From assembly GCF_947497935.1 (NCBI RefSeq), contig NZ_CANMIO010000014.1:56703-120702 (forward strand): a stretch of DNA of 64,000 nucleotides, read 5' to 3'. The position numbers and the translations under genes are program-made. This DNA is from an uncultured Shewanella sp. (GTDB taxonomy: Bacteria; Pseudomonadota; Gammaproteobacteria; Enterobacterales; Shewanellaceae). This document shows, one piece after another, positions 32,051 through 40,983 of this stretch; position 1 is the stretch's first letter, and every line of letters starts with the position of its first letter. The notes under the pieces were generated by a model that saw only the letters and a list, made by a program, of their open reading frames with translations, had not been told where the DNA came from and did not search any database.

Positions 32051-34012
32051 TTACCCACCATCGTCGCTTAGCAGCTGTAAGCTGGCAAACTCACGGTAGA
32101 GTTCGCTGCTTTGCATAAGTTGTTGATGGGTGCCGCTTGCCACTACCAGCCCCTTATCCAACACTAAGATACGATCTACATTGATCACCGTAGCGAGGCG
32201 GTGCGCGATAATTAACGTGGTTTTAGCCACCATTAAACTATCAAGCGCTTGCTTGACCTTATGCTCGCTCACGGCATCGAGTGCGCTGGTAGCCTCATCG
32301 AGTAACAGAATAGGCCTGTCGGCAAGAATGGCGCGCGCAATGGCGATACGCTGCTTTTGTCCGCCAGATAAACGCACGCCGCGCTCACCTAAATAGGTGT
32401 GATACCCGTCAGTAAACTCACAGATAAATTCATCAGCTTTGGCGGCAATGCAGGCCTGCCTCACCTCTTCCTCAGTAGCATCGATACGACCATAACGCAC
32501 GTTCTCTAATACGCTAGTGGCAAATATCACCGACTCTTGCGGCACCAGAGCATATTGCTGACGCAAGGTTTGCGGGCTCAATTTGGCGATATCGACGCCA
32601 TCAAGCTCAATTGAGCCACTATTAAGCACATAAAAGCGTTGTAGCAATTCAAACAGTGTACTCTTACCTGCGCCGCTAGCGCCAACGAGAGCGACACGTT
32701 CACCGGGCTGGATATGAATATTGAGGCCACGAATAACTTCGCTGTGATTAGAAGCTCGCTCAGGGCTAACTTCTGAACGCTCAAGGCTGCTTTCAACACG
32801 CTCAGGACTGCTTATTGGCTCAAGGCTATCCCCCTCAACTCGCTCAGGGCTGCTATCGCTCATATTGCTATAGCTAAAGCGCACATCTTTAAGCACTAGC
32901 TCACCGCGAACGGGCATAGTTAACTGGAGCGGGTTTACTACAACGGGGATGTCGATTGGGGTTTCAATCAGCTCGATTAAGCGCTCAGTAGCACCTGCTG
33001 CACGCTGGATTTCACCAATCACTTCACTGATGGTTGCCACCGAGCCTGCAACCATGACCGCGTAAAACATAAAGGCTGACAGTTCACCGGCGCTAATCGC
33101 CCCGCTCATCACATCGTGTGCGCCAACCCAAGTCACTAATGCTATGGCCAAGATACTTAAAAACATCACTAATGAAATGAGTATCGAGCGGTACTTAATC
33201 CGCCCCTTCGCGGCGTCCATTACCGCTTCGACGCGGTTGTTAAACAGGGCTCTATCAGTATCTTCATGGGAGTAGGCTTGCACTGTGTGGATCTCGTGCA
33301 AGGTTTCATCCACATAGGCGCCTAAATCGCCCACTTTATCTTGGCTTTTTCGCGATAAGTCACGCACCTTACGGCCAAAGAAGAAAATCGGTCCCAGCAC
33401 CATAGGGACGGCTAACAAGACTAAGCCTGTCATTTTAATGCTGGTGATAGCCATCATCACGATGCCGCCAATTACGGTCACGCTGGCGCGAAGTGCCATC
33501 GACAGGCTTGAACCAACAACCGATTGCAGCAAGGTGGAATCCGCAGTAAAGCGAGAGATCACCTCACCGGTTCTAAGTTTGGCGTAGAAAGCGGGAGAGA
33601 GCTTGAGTAGATGGTCATACACTTTTAAACGAATATCAGCGCTAACGCGCTCGCCCAGCCAAGTCATTAAATAAAAGCGACAAAAAATAGCACTGCTACT
33701 CAATGCTGTAATGCCTATCACTAACAAGATAATCTCATTTAAGCGTGACCCGTTATCTTTTAAAAAGCCCTCATCGACCATCAAACGCACGCCTTGCCCA
33801 AGCGATAACCAGGCTAAGGAACCGATAAATAAAAAGATAATCGCGGTGATAACTTTAGCCCGATAAGGTTTTAAAAATGCGCCGATCCAAGGCAAGACCG
33901 CCCGCTGACTCACATGAGCAAGCGTTACTTTGCTATCACTTGCCTTAGCCGCTGCTTGATTGCTCGATGAGTTCTTATCGCTTTTGGCAACAGAAGAAGC
34001 GTTTTGATTCAA
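32051..34012 (-). CDS. MsbA-like ABC exporter (fused permease and ATPase)
   Basis: A homodimeric ABC exporter half: about six membrane segments (first KVITAIIFLFIGSLAWLSLG), then an ATPase with Walker A GASGAGKST, signature VRLSGGQKQRIAIARA, Walker B ILLLDEATSALD and the switch histidine (IIAHRL). The frame is open to an ATG at 34168 (705 residues), but residues before ALNQNASS look non-coding; a TTG at 34012 with AGGGA upstream gives 653 residues and is preferred. An unusual Ser/Pro/Glu/Arg-rich repeat insert of about 40 residues (32737-32860) sits between the A-loop FSY and Walker A. Substrate unknown; lipids or drugs are usual. Confidence 0.85.
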   Translation of the reverse strand: MNQNASSVAKSDKNSSSNQAAAKASDSKVTLAHVSQRAVLPWIGAFLKPYRAKVITAIIFLFIGSLAWLSLGQGVRLMVDEGFLKDNGSRLNEIILLVIGITALSSSAIFCRFYLMTWLGERVSADIRLKVYDHLLKLSPAFYAKLRTGEVISRFTADSTLLQSVVGSSLSMALRASVTVIGGIVMMAITSIKMTGLVLLAVPMVLGPIFFFGRKVRDLSRKSQDKVGDLGAYVDETLHEIHTVQAYSHEDTDRALFNNRVEAVMDAAKGRIKYRSILISLVMFLSILAIALVTWVGAHDVMSGAISAGELSAFMFYAVMVAGSVATISEVIGEIQRAAGATERLIELIETPIDIPVVVNPLQLTMPVRGELVLKDVRFSYSNMSDSSPERVEGDSLEPISSPERVESSLERSEVSPERASNHSEVIRGLNIHIQPGERVALVGASGAGKSTLFELLQRFYVLNSGSIELDGVDIAKLSPQTLRQQYALVPQESVIFATSVLENVRYGRIDATEEEVRQACIAAKADEFICEFTDGYHTYLGERGVRLSGGQKQRIAIARAILADRPILLLDEATSALDAVSEHKVKQALDSLMVAKTTLIIAHRLATVINVDRILVLDKGLVVASGTHQQLMQSSELYREFASLQLLSDDGG

Positions 34013-34241
34013 TGCAATATCCCTAATCTTAAATAATACTAATTGCCATAGAGTAAAAATGGAAACAACAGCAGAATAACAAAACCCACGCAAAGGCGGG
34101 CTATATTTATTTGTATTAGAATACTTATACAGGTTCTGTAATGCGCTTTTTAAACACTTCGAGTACACTCTACACCTCTAAAACACAGTTCACTGTCGGC
34201 GTTAATAGCCAAACATGAACAGCACTTACTGAGAGTTTACT

Positions 34242-34775
34242 ATGGCAAATATTGTTTATATTGCGACTAGCCTTGATGGCTTTATTGCCGACACTGACAG
34301 TAAGGTCGATTGGTTACATGACATTCCTAATCCAGATGGTTCAGATCTTGGCTTTAGTGATTTTATGGCGCGAATTGACGCATTAGTTATGGGACGAAAT
34401 ACCTTAGAGATTATACTCAGCTTTGACATAGACTGGCCGTACACTAAGCCTGTTTTTGTTCTCAGTAATACGCTGACAGAATTGCCAGAAGCATTGATGG
34501 GTAAAGTATTTTTAATAAACGGTCCACTTAAACAAGTCGTGGAACAGCTTAATAACCAAGGCTACAAAAATCTCTATATCGATGGCGGCAAGACCATTCA
34601 AGGCTTCTTGCAAGAAGACTTAATTGATGAAGTTATTATCACCACCATACCTGTATTACTTGGTGACGGTATTCCGCTATTTGGTAAGCTCGCTTCGCCA
34701 CTTAAATTTAAGCATGTCAAAGCACAGCGCTTAATCGATTGCCTAGTGCAAAACAGCTTTGTAAGACAAAGATAA
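34242..34775 (+). CDS. Dihydrofolate reductase-like (RibD C-terminal domain) protein
   Basis: The 177-residue protein has the RibD-C/DHFR fold: the start VYIATSLDGFIADTDSKVDW, the nucleotide-binding MGRNTLEII, the NLYIDGGKTIQGFL motif and ELVDEVIITTIPVLLGDGIPLFG-like end. Such YyaP-type proteins are putative NADPH-dependent reductases of unknown substrate. It is divergent from the ABC exporter. Its 3' end is partly duplicated downstream. Confidence 0.85.
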   Translation: MANIVYIATSLDGFIADTDSKVDWLHDIPNPDGSDLGFSDFMARIDALVMGRNTLEIILSFDIDWPYTKPVFVLSNTLTELPEALMGKVFLINGPLKQVVEQLNNQGYKNLYIDGGKTIQGFLQEDLIDEVIITTIPVLLGDGIPLFGKLASPLKFKHVKAQRLIDCLVQNSFVRQR

Positions 34776-34976
34776 CCTCATCAAAGACGAGCATAATAAT
34801 GGCTTGCTGGTATATTGTTGTTTCGCTAATCAGCATCACGCTTAAGGTTAATCCTGTTAAAGCTGGATGCTGGATGCTGGATTGATGACCTTATGTAAAA
34901 CAGCCTTATACTAACTAGCTTTGCACTAAGCCGTTTTTAAGACAAAATAACCTCATCAAAGACGAGCATAATAATG
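34757..34976 (+). repeat. Imperfect direct duplication around the reductase 3' end
   Basis: The segment ending TAACCTCATCAAAGACGAGC followed by ATAATAATG occurs twice, at about 34773-34801 and 34948-34976. Homology extends upstream into the last codons of the reductase gene (TTTGTAAGACAAAGATAACC versus TTTTTAAGACAAAATAACC). The second copy provides the start region of the YdcF-like gene. The first copy leads into an orphan 28-codon frame (34799-34885, MACWYIVVSLISITLKVNPV...) that is probably a remnant. Confidence 0.65.
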
Positions 34977-35468
34977 AATCGTGTCATCATCGTTTTAGGC
35001 TCACCAAATGATAACCTAGGTAACCTATCTGATATTGCTCTATCTCGCTGCCAAGCCGCTTTCGAGCAATATCAGCAATGGCCTGATAGCAAGCTGTTAC
35101 TTACCGGCGGATTTGGCGAGCATTTTAACCAAACCAATACCGCTCACGCGCTTTATTGCCAAGCGTATCTTATTGACCGTGGCATATCTAAAAGCGCATT
35201 TACCAATATTGCCCTTAGCCGCTTTACATTTGAAGATGCCACTCTGTCAAAGCCCATCATTGAAGAGCATGGATTTGACGAGCTTTGCCTTGTCACATCG
35301 GAGTTTCACCTTCCCCGCGCCAAGCTTATTTTTAGTGGCCTTTTCCCCAATTTAAGCTTTCACTATGTAGCCACAAAAACCCCGGTCTCTGAGAGCCAAT
35401 TACAACAGCTTATCCAGCATGAACTCTCAGTAATGGATAGAGAGCGAGAGAATCTGGCTAAGATTTAA
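34974..35468 (+). CDS. YdcF-like (DUF218) protein
   Basis: The 164-residue protein has the DUF218 pattern: VIIVLGSPNDNLGNLSDIAL at the start, LLLTGGFGEHFNQTNTAHA, the ENIAL/TFEDA-like block NIALSRFTFEDATL and LVTSEFHLPRAKLIF. The family is a Rossmann-like group linked to envelope metabolism (YdcF, SanA, ElyC). No membrane segment is present, unlike SanA/ElyC. The start lies in the duplicated segment just upstream. Confidence 0.8.
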   Translation: MNRVIIVLGSPNDNLGNLSDIALSRCQAAFEQYQQWPDSKLLLTGGFGEHFNQTNTAHALYCQAYLIDRGISKSAFTNIALSRFTFEDATLSKPIIEEHGFDELCLVTSEFHLPRAKLIFSGLFPNLSFHYVATKTPVSESQLQQLIQHELSVMDRERENLAKI

Positions 35469-35669
35469 TTATTGCTCTTATTCTGGCTCTTGATATACGC
35501 CGTTGCTACACAAGACCCTCTTCTAACTCCCTCTTTCTAACTCCCCTATCTGAGCCCCACTCTAAATACAATTCTAGGGCGAGAGTACCTCCACTCGCGC
35601 AAGCGCACTGCACAACTCAAAGGAGAGCTGATATAGTGCGTTTATTCTTCGCTAGGCATTCATAGACTT

Positions 35670-36059
35670 ATGGCAGCAACAAACAATAAAAAAACCACTA
35701 ATAAACAAGTTGGTTCTAAACCATCTGCGGCAAAAAAAGTGATTTCTGATGAAACTAAAACAGAAGCACTACAAGTCGCTAAATCAACACAAAAACCGGG
35801 GCAAACTAAAGAGCAAACTAAACTGATTGCTCAAGGAATTGAAAAAGGCATTGCCGAATACAAAAAATTGCAGAAAGGCAAAGCTAGAGAGCGAGATAAA
35901 GCCCGTAAACAAGAGACTAGAGCTAAGGCTCGTGAAACAAAATTAGATGCTCAGGACCATAGTAATATTGAAGATCGCGCCGCCAGTCCCTATCTGCCAT
36001 GGGGATTGCTAACAATAAGCTGGATTGGCTTTATCGCCTATATTATTTTAACCAAGTAA
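35670..36059 (+). CDS. DUF2956 protein, single membrane anchor
   Basis: The 129-residue protein has a long Lys/Thr/Gln-rich charged helix (about residues 40-90, KGIAEYKKLQKGKARERDKA) and one C-terminal membrane segment (LPWGLLTISWIGFIAYIIL), the DUF2956 architecture common in Shewanella and Vibrio. It is probably a tail-anchored inner-membrane protein with a cytoplasmic coiled coil. Function unknown. It is followed by a terminator before the tor promoter. Confidence 0.82.
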   Translation: MAATNNKKTTNKQVGSKPSAAKKVISDETKTEALQVAKSTQKPGQTKEQTKLIAQGIEKGIAEYKKLQKGKARERDKARKQETRAKARETKLDAQDHSNIEDRAASPYLPWGLLTISWIGFIAYIILTK

Positions 36060-36121
36060 TTTTTTTCGTTACAGAGACGAGTTTTCAAAGCCAATATCAA
36101 TCCGTTTAAAAGTACGAGAAT

Positions 36122-36154
36122 AAGCACTAGCAAGTCACTTGTTAGTGCTTTTTT
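36122..36154 (+). terminator. Terminator after DUF2956
   Basis: AAGCACTAGCAAG/CTTGTTAGTGCTT forms a stem with one mismatch around a TCA loop and is followed by a T-run. Confidence 0.88.
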
Positions 36155-36223
36155 ATTTTCGCAATTCATTGTTTAGCATTTAATAAATTGGTATAAGCTG
36201 ATATTAAGCTGGTGATGATAAAT

Positions 36224-36300
36224 CTATTCATAATTTGTCATAAGTTGTCTTATCTCATTCATTGATGCCCTCATCACTATTCACATTATCTAACTATACT
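36224..36300 (+). promoter_or_regulatory. torECAD promoter with TorR box-like sites
   Basis: CTATTCATAA (36224-36233) and CTATTCACAT (36277-36286) each match 8 of 10 positions of the E. coli tor box CTGTTCATAT. A TATACT -10 element follows at 36295-36300 with no good -35, as expected for a TorR-activated promoter. The torE ATG is 42 bp downstream. Confidence 0.6.
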
Positions 36301-36341
36301 TACCCTAATCAAAAAATATGGATTAGCTGGAGCACACGGTC

Positions 36342-36512
36342 ATGACTGAGCAATGTCCCCCGAAAGAACAGGTTAGCAGCAAGAAAGATGAGCTTAAGGC
36401 CTTAGGCTTTATCATCTTTATTTTATTCCCAGCATTAGCCGCCACGTTTGTAAGCGTATACGGCTTGATCATCTGGATATCACTTACATTTAGTGGCGTT
36501 GCGTCTCACTAA
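36342..36512 (+). CDS. torE: TorE, small NapE/TorE family membrane protein
   Basis: The 56-residue protein (MTEQCPPKEQVSSKKDELKA, then FIIFILFPALAATFVSVYGL) has one or two tightly spaced membrane segments and fits the NapE/TorE family. Shewanella tor operons begin with torE, and here it precedes torC by 40 bp. Its role is not established; it is dispensable or accessory in the known systems. A GGAGC ribosome site lies upstream of the ATG. Confidence 0.85.
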   Translation: MTEQCPPKEQVSSKKDELKALGFIIFILFPALAATFVSVYGLIIWISLTFSGVASH

Positions 36513-36552
36513 TTTCAATAACTAATTTTAAATTTATTACGAGGATGCCGTT

Positions 36553-37731
36553 ATGAGATGGTTACTTAACATCTGGCGCACACTAACTAAACCAGCTAAG
36601 TACTTAACTTTAGGTGCTGTTAGCCTTTCCGCATTCCTAATGGGAATTATCTTCTGGGGCGGTTTCCATACTGCGCTTGAAGCGACTAACACCGAAGAGT
36701 TCTGTATTAGCTGCCACAGCATGGAAAGCACTCCATACAAAGAACTACAGCAAACAGTGCACTTTTCTAACCATTCAGGTGTTCGTGCAACCTGTCCAGA
36801 TTGTCACGTACCACACGACTGGGGCCGTAAGATTGCCCGTAAGCTAGAAGCCTCTCACGACGTATACGGCTGGTTATTTAACACTGTTAATACACCTGAA
36901 AAGTTTGAAGCTAAACGTCTTGAAATGGCAAGCCGTGAGTGGAAACGTTTTGACCGTGATAAGTCAGCAGCTTGTAAAAACTGTCACCAATACGACTCTA
37001 TGAAATGGGACAGCATGTCTAAGCTTGCAGTTAAGCAGATGAAGCGCGCTGCTGAGCTAGATCAAAGCTGTGTTGATTGCCACAAAGGTATTGCACACAA
37101 ACTACCAGAAATGGGTACCGCTCGCGCTCCTGAGTTGATTGCAGAAGTTGGCCACGGTGTCAGCGGTGTGCAAGTGGGTCAAACTTACTTCACTGCATTG
37201 ACTAAGCCACTATTCTTCAATGACAAAACTGACGTTGAAGCCGGTACGCTTAATATTGCAACTAAGGTTAAGATCTTAGAAGTAAAAGGTAATCGCGCCA
37301 AAATTGGTATCGATGGCTGGAGAAAGAAAATCGGTGCTGGTCGCGTGATCTACTACGACTTTGGCTTAAACATTTTATCGGCTCAGCTGACTAAAGACGC
37401 TGCGCTTGAAGAAGGTGTGATTAAGACTTTCGAAGAAAAAGAAGATCCAATGACCGGCCTTAAATGGCAACGTGTTGAAGCAGATATCTGGACTGATACA
37501 GACTACTTGCTAACAGACCTTCAACCTCTTTGGGACTACGCTCGTAGCACATACAGCACAGCATGTAGCGTATGTCACACTCAGCCAGCTGAAGCACATT
37601 TCGATGCCAATACTTGGCCTGGTATGTTCCAAGGCATGATCGCATTCGTCAACATGGATCAAGATACCCAAGCTTTGGTACAGAAGTATTTACAAGAGCA
37701 TTCATCTACTTTCGATAAGTCAGCTCACTAA
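36553..37731 (+). CDS. torC: TorC, pentaheme c-type cytochrome (NapC/NirT family)
   Basis: TorC takes electrons from menaquinol in the inner membrane and passes them to periplasmic TorA. The 392-residue product has an N-terminal membrane anchor ([20 protein letters not shown]) and four NapC-type hemes (CISCH, CPDCH, CKNCH, CVDCH). A C-terminal domain of about 200 residues carries the fifth heme (CSVCHT). Five hemes and this length are the TorC pattern. It lies between torE and torA (14-bp gap). Confidence 0.96.
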   Translation: MRWLLNIWRTLTKPAKYLTLGAVSLSAFLMGIIFWGGFHTALEATNTEEFCISCHSMESTPYKELQQTVHFSNHSGVRATCPDCHVPHDWGRKIARKLEASHDVYGWLFNTVNTPEKFEAKRLEMASREWKRFDRDKSAACKNCHQYDSMKWDSMSKLAVKQMKRAAELDQSCVDCHKGIAHKLPEMGTARAPELIAEVGHGVSGVQVGQTYFTALTKPLFFNDKTDVEAGTLNIATKVKILEVKGNRAKIGIDGWRKKIGAGRVIYYDFGLNILSAQLTKDAALEEGVIKTFEEKEDPMTGLKWQRVEADIWTDTDYLLTDLQPLWDYARSTYSTACSVCHTQPAEAHFDANTWPGMFQGMIAFVNMDQDTQALVQKYLQEHSSTFDKSAH

Positions 37732-37745
37732 TAGGACATAGCGTA

Positions 37746-40238
37746 ATGAACAGAAGAGACTTTCTAAAAGGCTTAGTAGGAACATCTTATGTCGTACTTA
37801 GCGGTTCATCAGTACTTGCACCGCTAAACGCTTTAGCGGCAGCTGGTGCAGATGCGTCTGACGGCTGGCTAACCACAGGTTCGCACTTTGGTGCGTTCAA
37901 GATGAAGCGTAAAAACGGTGTAATCTCTGAAGTTAAACCTTTCGATACCGATATGTATCCAACGGATATGATCAACGGTATTAAGGGCTTAGTTTACAAC
38001 CCGTCACGTGTTCGCTACCCAATGGTGCGCCTAGACTTTTTATTAAAAGGCCACCAAAGCGATACCACACAACGCGGTGATTTCCGTTTTGTACGTGTCA
38101 CTTGGGACAAAGCATTAGGTCTATTTAAAGATTCGCTTGATCTTATTCAAACCAAGTATGGTCCATCAGGACTACACGCAGGGCAAACAGGTTGGCGCGC
38201 AACAGGTCAGTTGCACTCAAGCACCAGCCACATGCAACGTGCAGTAGGCATGCATGGTAACTTCGTTAAGAAGATTGGTGACTATTCAACAGGTGCAGGG
38301 CAAACCATTTTGCCTTACATCTTAGGTTCTACCGAAGTTTACGCTCAAGGTACCTCTTGGTCGTTAATTCTGGAACATTCTAAAACCATTATTTTATGGT
38401 CGAATGATCCATACAAGAACCTACAAGTCGGCTGGAATGCTGAAACACACGAGTCTTATGCTTACCTTGCTCAGCTAAAAGAGAAAGTAGCCAAAGGCGA
38501 AATTCGTGTGATCAGCATCGATCCTGTCGTCACGAAAACACAGCAATACCTAGGTTGTGAGCAACTTTACATTAATCCGCAAACCGACGTAGCGTTAATG
38601 CTAGGTATTGCTCACGAAATGGTAGACAAGAACCTTCATGATAATGCGTTTATCGAAGGTTACAGTTTAGGCTTCGATAAGTTCTTACCTTATATTAAGG
38701 GCCAAACTGACGGCGTTGAGAAAACCCCTGAGTGGGCAGCAGAGATCACAGGCGTTTCTCCTGAGATCATCCGCGACCTTGCTAAGGTAATGACTAAAGA
38801 CCGTACTCAGATGTTGATGGGCTGGTGTATTCAGCGTCAACAACATGGTGAGCAGCCATACTGGATGGCGGCGGTACTGGCAACCATGATAGGTCAAATT
38901 GGTCTTCCTGGTGGCGGTATTAGCTATGGTCATCACTACTCAAGTATTGGTGTACCATCTTCAGGAGCGGCAGCACCAGGTGCGTTCCCTCGTAACCTTG
39001 ATGATGGCCAGAAGCCTATTTTTGATAGTACTGATTTCAAAGGTGCGAGCAACACGATTCCTGTCGCCCGTTGGATTGATTCAATCCTAGAGCCAGGTAA
39101 AACCATTGACTCGAACGGCTCTAAGGTCACTTACCCAGATATCAAGATGATGGTGTTCTCTGGTAACAACCCTTGGAACCATCACCAAGACCGTAACCGT
39201 ATGAAGAAAGCGTTCCACAAGCTTGAGTGCATCGTGTCAATCGATATGAACTGGACAGCGACTTGTCGCTTCTCTGACATCGTGTTGCCAGCTTGTACAA
39301 CGTTTGAACGTAACGACATCGACATTTATGGCGCATATGCAAACCGTGGTTTGCTTGCAATGCAAAAGATGGTTGAGCCGTTATATGAAAGTCTATCTGA
39401 TTTCGAGATCTTCACTCGCTTTGCCGCATTACTTGGCAAAGAGAAAGAGTACACTCGCGGTATGACTGAGCACGACTGGTTAGTGAAGCTTTATAACGAT
39501 TGTAAAGCGGCAAACGCTGGTAAGTTTGAAATGCCTGAATTCGACGAATTCTGGAAAGCGGGTTACGTTTACTTCGGTGAAGGTAAGCCTTGGGTTCGTC
39601 ATCAAGCATTTAGAGACGATCCAGAGATCAATCCATTAGGCACACCATCGGGTTTGATTGAGATCTTCAGCCGTAAGATTGCTCAATACGAGTACGATGA
39701 CTGCCCTGGCCACCCAACTTGGATGGAAAAAGCAGAACGTAGCCATGGTGGTCCAGGTTCTAAGAAGCACCCTATTTGGATGCAGTCTTGCCACCCAGAC
39801 AAACGTTTGCATTCACAGATGTGTGAATCGCAAGAGTTCCGTGAAACTTACACAGTTAATGGACGCGAGCCTGTATACCTAAACCCTGAAGATGCTAAGC
39901 AACGCGGCATTAAATCAGGCGATGTGGTACGCGTGTTTAACGACCGTGGTCAGCTACTCGCTGGTGCAGTGGTATCGGATAAATTCCCACAAGGGGTTAT
40001 TCGTATTCAAGAGGGTGCTTGGTATGGTCCTGTAGGTAAAGACGGCAGCAAAGAAGGCGGTGCAGAAATCGGTGCAATCTGTAGTTATGGTGATCCAAAT
40101 ACCCTAACGCTAGACATTGGTACCTCTAAGCTTGCACAGGCTTGTTCGGCTTATACCTGCCTTGTTGACTATGAGAAGTATCAAGGTAAAGTACCAACAG
40201 TCAGTTCATTTAGCGGCCCGGTTGAGATTGCATTATGA
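37746..40238 (+). CDS. torA: TorA, trimethylamine-N-oxide reductase
   Basis: TorA is the periplasmic molybdopterin (bis-MGD) enzyme that reduces TMAO to trimethylamine as a terminal electron acceptor. The 830-residue precursor has a Tat signal ([12 protein letters not shown], cleavage after LNALAAA). DMSO-reductase family blocks follow: WKALGLF-type start, [12 protein letters not shown] at the Mo-ligand region, [27 protein letters not shown] and the C-terminal MGD-binding [20 protein letters not shown]. Its stop overlaps the torD start by 4 bp, so TorA and its chaperone are coupled. Confidence 0.97.
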   Translation: MNRRDFLKGLVGTSYVVLSGSSVLAPLNALAAAGADASDGWLTTGSHFGAFKMKRKNGVISEVKPFDTDMYPTDMINGIKGLVYNPSRVRYPMVRLDFLLKGHQSDTTQRGDFRFVRVTWDKALGLFKDSLDLIQTKYGPSGLHAGQTGWRATGQLHSSTSHMQRAVGMHGNFVKKIGDYSTGAGQTILPYILGSTEVYAQGTSWSLILEHSKTIILWSNDPYKNLQVGWNAETHESYAYLAQLKEKVAKGEIRVISIDPVVTKTQQYLGCEQLYINPQTDVALMLGIAHEMVDKNLHDNAFIEGYSLGFDKFLPYIKGQTDGVEKTPEWAAEITGVSPEIIRDLAKVMTKDRTQMLMGWCIQRQQHGEQPYWMAAVLATMIGQIGLPGGGISYGHHYSSIGVPSSGAAAPGAFPRNLDDGQKPIFDSTDFKGASNTIPVARWIDSILEPGKTIDSNGSKVTYPDIKMMVFSGNNPWNHHQDRNRMKKAFHKLECIVSIDMNWTATCRFSDIVLPACTTFERNDIDIYGAYANRGLLAMQKMVEPLYESLSDFEIFTRFAALLGKEKEYTRGMTEHDWLVKLYNDCKAANAGKFEMPEFDEFWKAGYVYFGEGKPWVRHQAFRDDPEINPLGTPSGLIEIFSRKIAQYEYDDCPGHPTWMEKAERSHGGPGSKKHPIWMQSCHPDKRLHSQMCESQEFRETYTVNGREPVYLNPEDAKQRGIKSGDVVRVFNDRGQLLAGAVVSDKFPQGVIRIQEGAWYGPVGKDGSKEGGAEIGAICSYGDPNTLTLDIGTSKLAQACSAYTCLVDYEKYQGKVPTVSSFSGPVEIAL

Positions 40239-40900
40239 TTAAAGATGCTGTGAACACAGAGTCTGTAGAGGTTAATCCTGTTCATCAGGTTAGAAGCACT
40301 ATTTATCAATTACTTTCGTCACTGTTTGCCAAAGAAATTGATCATAAGATCTTACATGACTTAACCAGCGAGCAGGCCAAGCACTTTTGGGCTCAGCTAA
40401 GCAGTGAAGTCGATTTCAAGGCCGATGTCGATATCTTGGTAGCCGAGCTTGCCAAGCTTAATACCGACAAGGCATTACTGGAGCTTGCCGCCGATTATTG
40501 CGGTCTGTTCTTGGTCGGTACTAAGTACAGTGCATCGCCTTATGCCAGCTTGTATCTTGATAGCAAGCCAGCAGCGAAAGGCGAAGAGCCTCTACTCTTT
40601 GGTGAACAGCATCAGCAGATGACTCAATTTTTAAAACAGAGCCAGCTGCAGGTACAGAGTGAGTTTCCTGAGCCAGCCGATCACATTGCAGTGATCTTGG
40701 CCTATGTGGCTCACCTTTGTACCCATAGTGATGAAGCCGAGCAATACAGCTTTATCAAGGCCAACTTAGCTAACTGGCTTGGCAACTTTGTGGCTAAAGT
40801 GACTGAGGTTGATACGGGTCACTTCTACCAAGCTTTGGCTCGCCTCACCTACTCTTGGGTGAAGTCTGATGCCGACTGGCTTGAGTCTGAATTGAACTAA
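40235..40900 (+). CDS. torD: TorD, TorA-specific chaperone
   Basis: TorD binds the TorA signal and core, protects the apoenzyme and assists molybdenum cofactor insertion before Tat export. The 221-residue helical protein has the family segments [16 protein letters not shown] at the start, [20 protein letters not shown] and [17 protein letters not shown] (the E-P-x-D-H motif). It overlaps torA by 4 bp and ends at a bidirectional terminator shared with torS. Confidence 0.95.
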   Translation: MIKDAVNTESVEVNPVHQVRSTIYQLLSSLFAKEIDHKILHDLTSEQAKHFWAQLSSEVDFKADVDILVAELAKLNTDKALLELAADYCGLFLVGTKYSASPYASLYLDSKPAAKGEEPLLFGEQHQQMTQFLKQSQLQVQSEFPEPADHIAVILAYVAHLCTHSDEAEQYSFIKANLANWLGNFVAKVTEVDTGHFYQALARLTYSWVKSDADWLESELN

Positions 40901-40926
40901 TCCCTCATTGATTAGGAATTAGATTT

Positions 40927-40962
40927 AAAAAGGGTGATGAACTTACGTTCATCACCCTTTTT
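40927..40962. terminator. Bidirectional terminator between torD and torS
   Basis: A 16-bp perfect stem (AAAAAGGGTGATGAAC and its complement) with a TTAC loop lies between convergent genes, with A and T runs on either side. Confidence 0.95.
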
Positions 40963-40983
40963 TATGCCTGCAGATTTATCTAC

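Noticed and set aside
34018..34168. Upstream ATG as start of the MsbA-like exporter
   Set aside because: The extra 52 residues have no resemblance to exporter N-termini and look non-coding; a TTG with AGGGA upstream is more likely, though not proven.
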